NCBI GenBank assembly: GCA_951799425.1
Contig: OX637393.1
Coordinates: 40,938,878-41,002,877, forward strand
DNA from: Ilex aquifolium
Lineage: Eukaryota > Streptophyta > Magnoliopsida > Aquifoliales > Aquifoliaceae
Direction of reading: 5' to 3'
Length of the DNA: 64,000 bases
This document shows positions 24,951-35,639 of this stretch, piece after piece; position 1 is the first letter of the stretch, and each line of letters opens with the position of its first letter. The notes beneath the pieces were generated by a model that made no database searches, was not told where the DNA came from, and worked only from the letters and a program-made list of their open reading frames with translations. Both the position numbers and the translations under genes were made by a program.

Positions 24951-26822
24951 GTTATAGGTGCACTTTTGGAGGGATTTATAAAACAAATGAAAACCATTAT
25001 AAAAAAAAGCAGGTTTTTAAATAAATAAAAGATGACAAGAACTAAAAACATATCTCACAAAATTCATAATTTCACAAGTAAATATGCAGTGTAAGGGCAA
25101 CACTTCACCATTATTTTTTGGTGGCATGATTTAATAACAAACCTCTAAGTGGGTATGCTGACCCTCACTTCTTTACATGCATAGGGTCGTTACTAAATTA
25201 AGTGGGATCTACTTACCTACATGTTAGTTTATTATTGAATAGTGACACTTTGTGAAAATAGTGACGTGATATCATTGTCATATTCAATATTTTCTCTAAC
25301 TCCACCATCTAAAAAAATGTATAAAAAATTGATCATAATTCACCACTACCTCACTTAATTCATAACTTCCTATTAATAAACTTTTGATATATATACATTT
25401 TTTTTTTGCTACAAGGTGTGCAAACTTGCGCCGACTATTCTTTCGAGCTCAGCAACTGATCATTGTGGCTGGAGTTAGGTTAAATCATGCCCCTAAAGGG
25501 ACAAGGGATAATTCAGTGATTGAACTTGACTTTTAAAAATTTAAAAGTCTCAGGATCAATCCATTTCCACATCCCCTAAATGTATGTATCTTATACACAA
25601 AATACTAAAAACTCTCAAGGTTGTTTGCATGGTCATGTCCAAATGTGTATATTATTACACATTTCAATTTATATATCTGGAATAATGTGACATCAGTAAA
25701 TAACAATAGTTGACGATGTAATGTAAAAAATTAAACATAATATTTGAGGGACAATGAGAAACAAGAGAATATAATTAAGGGGGCTAAAATGTCGTTTACT
25801 GTACTATGAATAAAGTTGTGTTTACCTCTTTAGACTTTATGAAAATGAAAAAAAAGGGGGCATTGGACGACATGATGAATAATACTTTTCAATCTTACAA
25901 TTTGATCTAATTTATTAACTTAATAATATGTCAAAAAAATTGAATCGATCACGTCAACTAGTACACTATTAGGTCAATCAATTAGATTAATTTTTAAATT
26001 CTAATATCATTATTTGGTTGGAATTACTTTTGAACTACAAGGCAATACTACATAATCCTCTCCAATGGTAACATGCCCTGGCTTTCATACAAAAATTTCT
26101 CAAAAATAGAATGGCATACTCAAGAGTTATCTTTACCTTTTCTTTTATAAATCTGTGCACTTTAGTCAGAATATAATATAATCAGGAAGAGCAAAAGCAT
26201 CATCTCTTTGCATCAATCTTGTGAAAAGCCTATCTCAGAATAGCCCACTGAGACCTGACCCCAGGGAGAAACAATCCACATGTCCACATGAAGAATTTAC
26301 TGCAAGAGTTCTCTCTCTCTCTCTCTCGTCTGATGTGTTATTACCAGAGTATCAATGTCTAGAAGGATGGAGAGAGATGAATGACTCTGACTTTTAATGT
26401 TTTTATTGAGCAGCCTTAGAGTCTTACACGTACACCTTAATTGTACTAGGATAGAGATGGCTACTCTCATCTAGGCCTCATGAAAAGAATGGGACTTGGT
26501 ACTCCACACCCTTAATTATGAGGAGAGAGAGAGTGTTGTTGAGAGAGAGAGAGAGAGAGAGAGAGAGGAGGGAGAGAGTGACCGAACCAGATTACAACAT
26601 TTGCTGAGGAGAGAGAAGTTGGTCCGGCAATCATTCCTAGAACACGAGAGAGAATGTAACATTTCATGCCAAAATATGTAAGAAGAAGGTTTTTAGGTAT
26701 TTGAGGTGCATCTGAGGCACGGTAAGTCCCACCCACGGCCAACTAGACATATGCGCCACCAATAATTGCCCTATTCTCCCATTCATATCTCTCTCTCTCT
26801 CTCTCCACACACACTTTTTATA
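24951..26822. other. intergenic DNA with GA/CT microsatellites, no gene seen
   Basis: GA-rich tracts lie at about 26522-26573, and CT tracts at about 26311-26330 and 26788-26805. Other sequence is AT-rich without recognisable coding or element ends. Confidence 0.4.
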
Positions 26823-27117
26823 TTTATATAATAAAAGAACTAACCATTTTAATTTTATCTCCATACATTTTTTCTTTTTATTTTTATCATATCACCAATT
26901 TTTATCACAAATTGAATCACTTAAATTTTAATTAATTTATGACCCAATGTATTTTATTCTGAATATTGTTCATATAAGACAGTGCATACATATTGATATT
27001 TTTTTGAAGTCATATATTTTGAGAAAAAAAAGAAGGATATCAAATTACTATTTGATATAGTTGGATATATTTTTTAGACGCTCTTGTCCTGTGTCTCCAG
27101 ACACAAGATATGACTAG
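26823..27117 (+). mobile_element. short Helitron derivative (295 bp)
   Basis: The 3' end is clear: hairpin GTGTCTCCAGACAC at 27091-27104, nine bases, CTAG, then T. The proposed 5' end TTTATATAATAAAAG after A differs from the Helitron start TCTATATAATAAAA mainly by C to T at position 2, so that boundary is less sure. No coding sequence. Confidence 0.5.
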
Positions 27118-27545
27118 TATATATACACACAAGATATATATTTTATAATTTTATAATTTATTTTTCTCTTTCACCTTATCACTTAAAAAAGTAGATGAAA
27201 AAATAGTAATAATTATTGAATAGTAAAAATAATTTTATGACAAATAAATTTCAAAAAAATAATGTGTAGTTAGGATGGAGTTGATGAATGAATATAAAAG
27301 ACATGTAGTGGAATGTGACCGGAGGAAGTTCTAGTTCGGTAATTTAAAAATCAAAATTATAGAAAATTAAGAAATGTGAAAGAAAGATTTTTCAAGCCTT
27401 CTTTAATCTAATTTGTTATATATATATATATATATAGATTAATACCATTAACATAGAAATAACTTTTCAATACCATATGAAAAAAGTCATTTTTTGATTT
27501 TTTTTTTAAGTAGTGTAGGCGTTAATCTTGAAAAATATAAACATA

Positions 27546-28960
27546 CTAGTTATTCTCCGTGCCTGAAGGCACAGAGTAATAAAAAAAATGGTCAACATAT
27601 TTGTATTCACACCTAAAATCAAATCACAAATATAGAGGAGAGATAAAGAAATTTAAGCACTGATTGTAGTGGGGGTGAGCGGTGGTAGTGGTGGTGGGCG
27701 ACAGTGGTGATGGTGGGAGACGGTGATGGTTGTGGTGGGTAAGGCGACGACTGTGGTGGTGGAAGCAACCGTGGGTGGTAATGGTGATGGTGATGGTGAT
27801 GGTGATAATGGGTTTTGAGTGACAATGATGGTAGTGGCAACTGTGGTGGTGGTGGGTGGTGGTGGACAACGGTGATGATGGTTAACAGTGGTGGTGGTGG
27901 TGGGCGATGATGGGTGCTTTTAGGCGATAGTGTGATGGGTGATGGTGAATGGTAGCGATGGTAAGTGTGGTGGGGTTAGGTGAAAGTGGGTGGCTGCAGT
28001 GGTGGGCGATAACAGATGATGATGGTTGGTGGTGGTAGGTATGGTGAGGTAGGTGACAGTGACTAGTGGCGATGGTGGGGGACGATGGGTGGTGGTGGGT
28101 GCTGACGGTGAGCGACAGTGGTAGTGGGATGATGGTGGTAATGATAATAAATATAAGAATAAGATGACGATGGTGGTGGGTGGTGGTCATGGACGACGAT
28201 GGTAGCAATTGGTGGAAGGTGACGATTGTAGTGGTGGTAGCGGTGGGGCAGCAAGGGTGGGGTAGGGGTGGAGGAGGGGTAGTGACGAAGGTGGGTTGGC
28301 GATTGTGATGGTCATGGAGGTGATGATGGGGCGGTGGGGGTGGTAAGGGTGATGGTGGGACAGTAGCGGTGGTGGTAAGGTGTGACAACGGTGGTGACGA
28401 TGGTAGGGTGCGGTAGCGGTGATGGTGGGAATGGGGTGATGGAAGTGGTGGTGGTGGTGGGACGGTGGTGATAGTGGTAGTGATGATGGTGGGGTGGTGG
28501 TAGTAGTAGTTATGATGGTAGTGGGACAATGAAAGTGGTGATGGTGGTGGTAGTAGTGGTGGTGGTGGGTATGGTAAGGTGGCGATAGTGATGATGGCGA
28601 CGACGATAGTGATGGTGGTGGGGGTGGTGGTGGTGGTAGTGGTAGTGGTGGTAGTGGTAGTGGTGATGGTAGTGGTGATGGTGGTGAAGCGGTGGGGGTG
28701 GTGGTGGTCGAGGTAGTGGTGTGACGATTTCAAACATTATTTTTTTTTTAAGTATTTATGAAAAATAATTTCTAGAAGTACTTTTAAAAAGTCATTCCAA
28801 ACAAACATTTATGGTTCTATTTTTCCTATTAAATTTGGGGTGTTAATATTAACCATTAAATTAACTTTAATGTAAAATTTAAAGCGATCTCAACCGCGAA
28901 TAACAAAAATTATTTTGTTTATCTTTTGAGATTTGAATTGTATTGTACTTATTATATAGA
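27546..28960 (-). mobile_element. non-autonomous Helitron, copy C (1415 bp, expanded array)
   Basis: On the minus strand it starts TCTATATAATAAGTAC at 28960 and ends with hairpin GTGCCTTCAGGCAC, nine bases and CTAG at 27546. It lies between A (27545) and T (28961). The outer segments match copies A and B. Its internal array of GGT, GGTGAT and GGTAGT units covers about 27668-28725, over 1 kb, against about 0.2 kb in the other two. Long His/Pro/Thr-rich open frames through the array are low-complexity artefacts. Confidence 0.87.
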
Positions 28961-29020
28961 TGGGACAAATTAAAATAAACGGACTTGACAAATGTCATGA
29001 TTTATTGAATAAAACATGAG

Positions 29021-29288
29021 GGAGAAGTCTATGGTACCCAAAAAAAAATTCGGTATCATATTGCCATTTCAATTTTTTGTAAATTTTTTTTACAACTTTT
29101 GAGGGTTATTTATAACCTTTGTGGTAACTTAAAAAAAAAATTGTAAATCAAACCTTGAAAATTTAACACGACCCAAAAAATTATAATTTTTTTTTTTTAT
29201 AAATAAACTCAAAAACTTGTAATAAAACCCATAAAATTTAGAGATGAGGTACTGATATTTTTTTTTTGTTGATACCATAGTCTTCTCC
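29021..29288. mobile_element. MULE-type MITE (268 bp) with 9-bp target duplication
   Basis: The terminal repeats are GGAGAAGTCTATGGTACC (29021) and the complement of GGAGAAGACTATGGTATC (ending 29288). Flanks AAACATGAG (29012-29020) and AAAAATGAG (29289-29297) match 8 of 9, the duplication length typical of Mutator-like elements. The inside is AT-rich and non-coding. Related copies are at 32288 and 51638. Confidence 0.75.
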
Positions 29289-29320
29289 AAAAATGAGGTT
29301 TGGTATACAAACAAAGTTTC

Positions 29321-29493
29321 ATATATATATATATATATATATAATGATATTTTTTTGTTGGGCCCCCATTTTAATCTTTTTAATTTTTCCACTGCATGTA
29401 TGCATAGATGAATTATGTATACCTGTTCAACTCTTTTTAGAGAACTTTCTGTGTGTACATGCATTCAACATATATATATATATATATATATAT
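29321..29493. repeat. two TA microsatellites
   Basis: (AT)n runs lie at 29321-29343 and 29471-29493, about 130 bp apart. Confidence 0.9.
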
Positions 29494-29997
29494 TAAAAAG
29501 AATTGTCTTAACCACGTGCAATTAGAGCTCATGGTGATAACCCAGCTACCAAATGCAAGTAATCACATGCAAATTATGATCATCGATACGCTTTTCAAGA
29601 AATATTTTGATGAGTGATCAGCTTGCAGGCTTTCATCCATTGGGTTTTCTTTGTTTCTTAATCATCTGAATTGATTGTATTTTCTTTTTTTCCCCTCCTT
29701 TTCTTTCACTTGGATGGTTTACTTTGGCTTCCCACTATGCCATAGACATGAGGCTCCACCAGGCACCCTACTGGCTGGTTCTTCTTGGTGTTTCTTTTGT
29801 TATAGATAAGCCTGTTCATGTAGGACAGTAAGTTGGGCACTTCAGATTATGGATTGAGGCATCAATGCTACCAGAAAGATACTATTGTTATCACCACAGA
29901 GCATTTGTTCTGGTCTGCATAACAATGGCAAAGTTAGGTTCTTTCGGTTGGAATTTGACTCAAACTCTCTAATTATCATGAATGAGAGTTTGTAGTT

Positions 29998-30398
29998 TGT
30001 TGGGTAATCAATTTAAGAGTCCTAACAAACCATTAATAGATTTATTAGTGATCTAATCAAATAGAAAACGTATTGAAAGAATTTTAATATACCATGAATA
30101 GGTATATTATATATGTGATATAAAACAAAGATCAAGTTGTAAGATTTGGTTTATAATATTTTATTCTTATAAATATGGTTGAATATTATGTAGTCAGTTA
30201 CCAGATGACCAAATTTCAGTGAATAATATATCGATGTAGATTCTTGGTCCGTAGATGTAGGTACGATATACCAAGGTGGATATGTTGTATTGAATCACGT
30301 TATATCTTTGTGTCATATTTTTATTGTTTTTCTATCTTTGAATTCCTATTTTTCAATAAGTATTATTTGTGTTAATTATCCGCTGTGTAAAACCAACA
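29998..30398 (+). repeat. copia-type 5' LTR (401 bp)
   Basis: It begins TGTTGG and ends CCAACA, a perfect 6-bp inverted terminus. It is followed by AGTAGTATCAGAGC, close to the TGGTATCAGAGC initiator-tRNA(Met) primer site of plant copia elements. The body of the element is missing; no gag or pol was found to the right. Confidence 0.6.
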
Positions 30399-30399
30399 A

Positions 30400-30560
30400 G
30401 TAGTATCAGAGCTAGATTGATGATCCTAGTAGAACAATCAGAACCAGATTGACAATCCTAGTGCAACAAGTCAGAGCTAGATTGATGATCCGGATAGAAT
30501 AAGTGGTATCAAAACTATGTTCTAACAAGTGATATCAGAGCTATGTTCTAACACCCTCAC
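30400..30560 (+). repeat. degenerate repeats of a primer-site-like motif
   Basis: TATCAGAGCTAGATTGATGA and variants recur about five times (for example 30402, 30436, 30471, 30507 and 30532) with spacings of about 25-36 bp, directly after the LTR. These look like tandem duplications around the primer-binding site. Confidence 0.55.
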
Positions 30561-30794
30561 TGACCTAATCTTTGTATTCATTGACATTCATGAATGTCAT
30601 AGCTAGTGTTTAGGGGAAAAAAAAGAGAAAATTTTAAAACTAAGAATGTATAAGAAACATTTTTTGACTTTTCCAAATATAAAAAATAAAACTATTGTTA
30701 GTTTCTTCGTATATGTATGTTTGACATTGACAACTCTTTTTGAGTAGCTTGAATCACAAAATTTCAATAGTTAATAAGTTAAGATTACGTGATG

Positions 30795-30905
30795 CTTTGG
30801 TTGACTTAACGCGAGTGATTTGCGCACTAATAAAATTGATCCTCTGTGACTTAGAGGTTGTAAATTTCAATCACTACAACAACCTCTCCATATGTAAAGA
30901 AAAAA
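30795..30905 (+). mobile_element. SINE-like remnant (Au-like)
   Basis: CTCTGTGACTTAGAGGTTG, a decayed B-box and ACAACAACCTCTCCATATG follow the order seen in Au-type tRNA-derived SINEs. Ends are not defined. Confidence 0.4.
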
Positions 30906-31422
30906 AATTACATATATTTCTCGCCCCTAAACTTTTAATGATCACGTAACCTTGTACACTCGACTAACAACTCTTTGCAGTGCACTGAATTTGTTAAGTA
31001 AATGCATATGTGCTACTAGATATGCATACAAATGCATGCCTGTTATGTACAAGCACATACTCACAGAATAGCCACACATTCAGAGTTAATGGGAAATGTA
31101 TCAAAATTCCTGGCTATCTAGTGGGTATATGTCCAAATGTGGAGGTTGGGTGACCATAAAATTCAATTCCAATCCAAATGCCCCACAGTGTAGGTAATCC
31201 TCTTCCACTTGCTACCTTACATGAAATAAAGACTGAGGTAACCTGAAATTTAAGAATAAATGGAATGGAAAAATATTAAGGAAAACATAAGCTTTGGTTT
31301 ATAACTTTTCGGGTTCATATTAGACTCTAATTAATAGATTACAGTCTTTTTCGATAATTACGTACACAAGTTTTATCTTCAGAAAAAAGAGAGATATACA
31401 ACATAATTCAAAGAGAATTGTT

Positions 31423-31566
31423 ATTTGGATTTAATTTGCTGATCTAATCAATCTCAGTCATTGGATTGACAGTGGATCCCATTATTGGTTGGAATCCGCT
31501 GCTAATTCAATGACTATAATGTATTAGGTTAGAAAATAAGATCAATAAATTAAGTCCAAGTAGAAT
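31423..31566. mobile_element. small MITE with imperfect inverted repeats
   Basis: GGATTTAATTTGCTGATCTAA near 31437 (the inward arm) pairs with the complement of GATCAATAAATTAAGTCC near 31558. It resembles the MITEs at 55905 and 56973 in its ends and length. Confidence 0.35.
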
Positions 31567-31872
31567 TCTGTTAATCCAAAACTTCATTGTTGACTTCTTG
31601 CAATGGCTTACCCTTTTGTAGATGATATAGAGGGAAAAAAAACTTTGCTTTCCTCCTAAAATATAGGAAATGGTTATCTATGAGATAGGGCTTGTCATAT
31701 TTGCCAAAGAATTCTCTACCATACCCACTAACATTCAAGAAAAAGAATAGAGAATTTGGATTCTGTCCAATACATTTATTTTTATTTTTTCTTATTAATA
31801 GATCACTGGTTATGGATTGAGGTAGTGCCTGAGATACCCTTATGTAAGGGACAGACCAGTTTTGGGCCGCCG

Positions 31873-31895
31873 CCCCCCCCCCCCCCCCCCCCCCC
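31873..31895 (+). repeat. poly-C tract (23 C)
   Basis: An uninterrupted run of 23 C follows GGGCCGCCG-like sequence. The length may be inaccurate because such runs are hard to sequence. The complementary strand could form G-quadruplex structure. Confidence 0.85.
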
Positions 31896-32287
31896 TAGGT
31901 CTAAAAAAATCTTGTCCTAATTTCCCGAACGAAATCGAGACACTTACAACATGAATGGCAGGTGAAAGTCTCAAATAGAATTCCATATGGGAACTGGAAA
32001 CTGAAAATAAAGAATCCCATTTAGTACCAAATGGAGTGAGGTTGGTGAAGCAAATATTGAAATATGAGACACACTTGTACTATTTTCAAAATCTTGAAAA
32101 AACATAAAAAAAGAAATAAGAAATATGTGACATACAGCCAATATATCTCATGGCTATTTATTATCCTTCAGACATGGAAAAGGACCTCAGCCTAACGGGT
32201 ATGCCCAGCCCAATAATCATGTTGTCTGAACCATCAAAGAAGAGATTCTCATATTTGTTTTTGTTTTTCCCATTCCCCACAATAGAA

Positions 32288-32578
32288 GGGAAAGTTTACG
32301 GTACCCAAAACAAATAATAATTTAGTATCGTTCCGTCAGTTATAATATTTTATGGTAAAATTATATTTTTAAAATGAGACGTTACAATTACTCAAAAGAA
32401 GGTCATGATCAATCACAAATACTCATAATCAATTGTAAACTTTTGGTATCGATATCAACCATGTAAGATCAATCATACTCTTTAAAAGTTGTAACTTATA
32501 TTTCAAAAAATTTATAACTTAGTCTTAAAAAATTGTAATTTTCGATACGACACTGCCGGCGGTACTGTAGCCTATCCC
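32288..32578. mobile_element. MULE-type MITE, related to 29021 copy
   Basis: The ends GGGAAAGTTTACGGTACC and the complement of GGGATAGGCTACAGTACC are inverted with about 14 of 18 matches. Flanks ACAATAGAA and CCAATACAA agree at 7 of 9. The inside is AT-rich with several AGTTATAA/TTATAACT pairs. Confidence 0.55.
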
Positions 32579-32623
32579 CCAATACAAATGCCTTCATTAT
32601 GTTTTTGCTTTGTCAATGTTTTG

Positions 32624-33413
32624 TGATGATGCACAAAATGTGTTTATGCACCACCTGTCAATTATTAAATGCAGTAATAAATGATGAGAGTCAACACAAG
32701 TAAAACACAATTTAAGCGGTTCGGTCAGGGTAACTTACTCCACTATGAAGGTTTATGATGACCTAAGTATTTTATTACTAAGGGGTGTAGAGTGCTCAGA
32801 TGTGAGATATGCCCCCTTATGTAAGTGGAGATTACAATTTATAGACGTCTCCTAATAGATTGATGCGTCTTTCTTGTTACAGGTGATGTAGTTTAGTGGA
32901 GGTGGCATCCTTCTCGTAACAGGTGAGATAGTCCGTGTAGGTGGCGATGTGTGTGTCCCACAGAGATTTCCTCACATGTTAGTTGTGGACTGAGTCTCTT
33001 AAGATGACATGGTTGTATACAACTTTACCCTAATCAACCGACTTCATCGAAAAAGATTACTTTTTTAAGGCCAAGAGGTTGATAGTGAAAAATCAAATAA
33101 GCTTATTGGTGTTATGGTATATCTCAGTATCGAGGATGATACCAAAGATCTGTATTTGTTTATAAACTCTCCTGGCGGATGGGTAATACCCGGAGTAACT
33201 ATTTATGATACTATGTAATTTTTTCTAATAGATGTACATACAATATCTCAAGATGGTGCGGATAACCTAACCCAGCTTCCTCCATCCTGTGGTGGGCTTG
33301 GCCTGCATTACTAAACTGGGCTTCTGAGCTTGGTTTGGTATGCGATTCTAGCCTTGGTCTATAATCCTGGGCCTAGTCCTTAATTTTGGACCTGGTCTGG
33401 GTCGGGTCCATCA
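32624..33413 (-). repeat. 3' LTR of a Tat-lineage gypsy element, minus strand, containing plastid DNA
   Basis: On the minus strand it starts TGATGGACCCGACCCAGACC at 33413 and ends TTTGTGCATCATCA at 32624, giving TGATG...CATCA termini. The same start style (TGACGAGCCCAGATCCAGACC) and end (TTTGTGCATCATCA) bound the solo LTR at 50911-51387. A polypurine-like GGGGCATGGGAGACAAA lies just outside the TG, and CTATAAATTG on the minus strand near 32840 is a TATA candidate. A clpP fragment occupies 33036-33250. The Tat assignment rests on the neighbouring pol and LTR style. Confidence 0.6.
33036..33250 (+). pseudogene. clpP: plastid clpP exon fragment in nuclear DNA (NUPT)
   Basis: Translation gives CGACTTCATCG-derived RLHRKRLLF, then after a one-base loss [33 protein letters not shown] and IYDTM, then TAA and DVHTI. 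This is the second-exon region of chloroplast clpP, encoding the Clp protease proteolytic subunit; the order and wording are distinctive. Lesions are a deletion in the T run near 33066, a stop after IYDTM, and loss of similarity after about 33250. The active-site Ser region lies beyond the preserved part. It lies inside a Tat-type LTR, antisense to it. A plastid origin is an inference from family knowledge, with high confidence. Confidence 0.85.
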
Positions 33414-35499
33414 TTTGTCTCCCATGCCCCGAGCCCAATGAGATTTTGGGGAGAGGGCATTAGCAAGGATAAATTTTTTCTCCATCTCCTTACCCTTTTT
33501 TCCAGGTATTGACTGTGTCCTCATGGCTATTGCATTGAGATTTGAATTCCTTTCGCTCAACTGGGTTAGCAGGCACTTTGTTGGTGAAGACTTATCATTG
33601 TTTTGACTTTCTCCTGTGGAGCTTGCCTCTTGCCCTAAGGCTTCAAATAGGGCTCCTTATCCTACTTTAATTAGGACTTCTCTTTTCCAGACTGTTTTTG
33701 ATATCTCCTTCCACTCTGATTAGGAGACTTCATTCTAATCTTATTGAGACTCCCAACTTGATTAGGATGCTGTCAAATCTAAAACTTGGGCAATAAATAG
33801 GATCCCTTCACATCAATTCTCTAAACTCAGTCTAAGAAAGAATATAGAGAGGTGAGATGCCGAGTGGATTGGGACTCCAAGAGTAGGCCTAAGGTAAGGC
33901 GGCACCAAGAGGCGCTGAGGCGACGGGGCCAAGGTGCCAAGAGGGGCAGGGGCATAGCAGGTAGGGGTGCTGAAGACACGGGCGATGGCGCCATGGGAGT
34001 AGGTGAGGGCGCCTGAGGCAAACTAGGGTGCCGGTGACGAGGCAAACGAGGGTGTCGTGGGAACAGGTGCTAGAGTAGGCGTAGGCATGGAGGTAGGCAC
34101 TGGCCGAGGTGTGGGCACTGTGGGCTCAAATTCAGGCGTAGGCTGAGGCAGGGGCACCATGGGCACGGTGGTAGGTGCATGCTGAGGCCAGGGCGCCGTG
34201 GGCGCGGTGGTAGGCACAGGCCAAGGCAAAGGCACCATGGTGTCAGATGTGAGTGCGGGAGTAGGCACGGGTGCCTGGGTGCAAGTGGCAAGTGCTGGGG
34301 CGCGGCTGAGTGCCAGGGTACAACTACGCCTTCCTAGAGGTGATTATCTTCTTCTCAGGCCCGCAGTTCGTCCTCAAAGAGGAGGCGTATGTCATCTTTT
34401 ATGGCATCCTTTTGGCAATATTTTTCATCTTCTGAAGCTAACTCATTTTATTCTGATTCCATAGTAAATAGGTCCAGGGTGGAGACTCTCTACTCCACTA
34501 GGGCTGCGTAGGCGACTTCACCACCTAAGAGGGTAGGACATGATGGTGCTCCTACAGGTTCCCAACAGGTGACTCCTCTATTTGTTCTAGTTCTCGAAGC
34601 ACCTTCTATAGCCACTTCTCTAGTTTGGGCATCTCCGGAGGCAGGCATTCAATCTCCCGCACAAAATGGGGCGCCACCTGTTTTTTCTGTGTCCATACTT
34701 CAGGATATGAATATTGCCAATGACCGACTTTTGAGGTTCGTGTCACCCTTGGATATCAAAGAAGTTAGCCATCAGGGTACTGAGGGTATTATTAATATCA
34801 TAGTGAAGGGCTTGACAAGAGTAATCATCTGTAGTCATATGGAATTTTATCCCTTGTGTCCTCTAATGACACTGACATTTTCTTCTTTTTGCATGTTTGT
34901 AGGTGTCCACAGCCACTATGTGTCTTTTTGCAAGGGTTACCCATCATGAGCACGTATCGAGGGTTCTAATGAAGGAGAGATAGACGTTGTGGGTTGTTGA
35001 GGAGCAGTTGAGGGCGGCTCATGAGAGAGCTGTACCTCTTGACGTTAAACTTTTGACGACCCGCGAGAGAGCCGCTAAACTGGAGGTTGACAGTGAGGCT
35101 GCCCGCACGATAACTGAGGCATATAGTTACGAGGAGCCCATGAGAGGACAACCCGAGTTGAGGCAGAGCTGCGGGCAGCTCAGGAGAGGGCTTCCAGATT
35201 TGAGGTAGAACTGTAGTCAGCCAATGAAAGGGCTTTCAGATTTAGCGTAGAGCTGCAACTGACTCCCTGGAGATAGAGATGAGGAGGGATGATGCTCTGT
35301 ATGATAGCACTGCGGGAGCCTTTATTGATGGCAACTCGGAGTTTAGAAAGAAAGTTTCAGCTGCTTTGCCCAACATAGACTTCTTGGGATTCATTCTTCA
35401 TGAGGTGCCGGATACTGCTGATGTTGATGGTGAGGTCTCTGGTGATGGAGAGTTAGATAGCGACGAGGAGGGCGACAGTAGCGAGGGTGGCAACAACTA
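33414..35499 (+). pseudogene. probable antisense extra ORF of the Tat element, decayed
   Basis: On the plus strand, opposite to the pol at 35640-36830, there are coding-like pieces: GC-rich Gly/Val/Ala repeat codons (about 33990-34320), a segment with LLRFVSPLDIKEVSHQGTEG (about 34710-34790), a coiled-coil-like stretch with ERAAKLEVDSEAA (about 34990-35130), and an acidic Asp/Glu-rich C-terminus ending at 35499. Tat-lineage elements often carry an extra gene between integrase and 3' LTR in antisense orientation, and the position here fits exactly. Stops and frame changes break it, and a GTAG-bordered gap near 34890-34903 may mark an intron. The function is unknown. Confidence 0.5.
33840..34330 (+). 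repeat. GC-rich degenerate minisatellite
   Basis: Variants of GGCACCATGGGC, GGTGGTAGGCAC and GGCGCC/GGGCGC recur with about 30-60 bp spacing. The plus-strand frame would be Gly/Val/Ala-rich. Confidence 0.55.
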
Positions 35500-35639
35500 G
35501 GGTAGTTAGAGTTCTGAGGATATTTGATATTTTTTCCTCTTTTTTTGTTGTAGGTAGGTATCATCAAACTATGCTATGACTTTTGTGGGAGTGACTTTTA
35601 TTTCCAAACTTCTTATGAAATGAAAAGTAAGACAAATTT

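Noticed and set aside
27882-28733. Long His/Thr/Pro-rich open frame (283 codons) on the minus strand
   Set aside because: It lies within the GGT/GGTGAT array of Helitron copy C; open frames there follow from the repeat, and other frames are open too.
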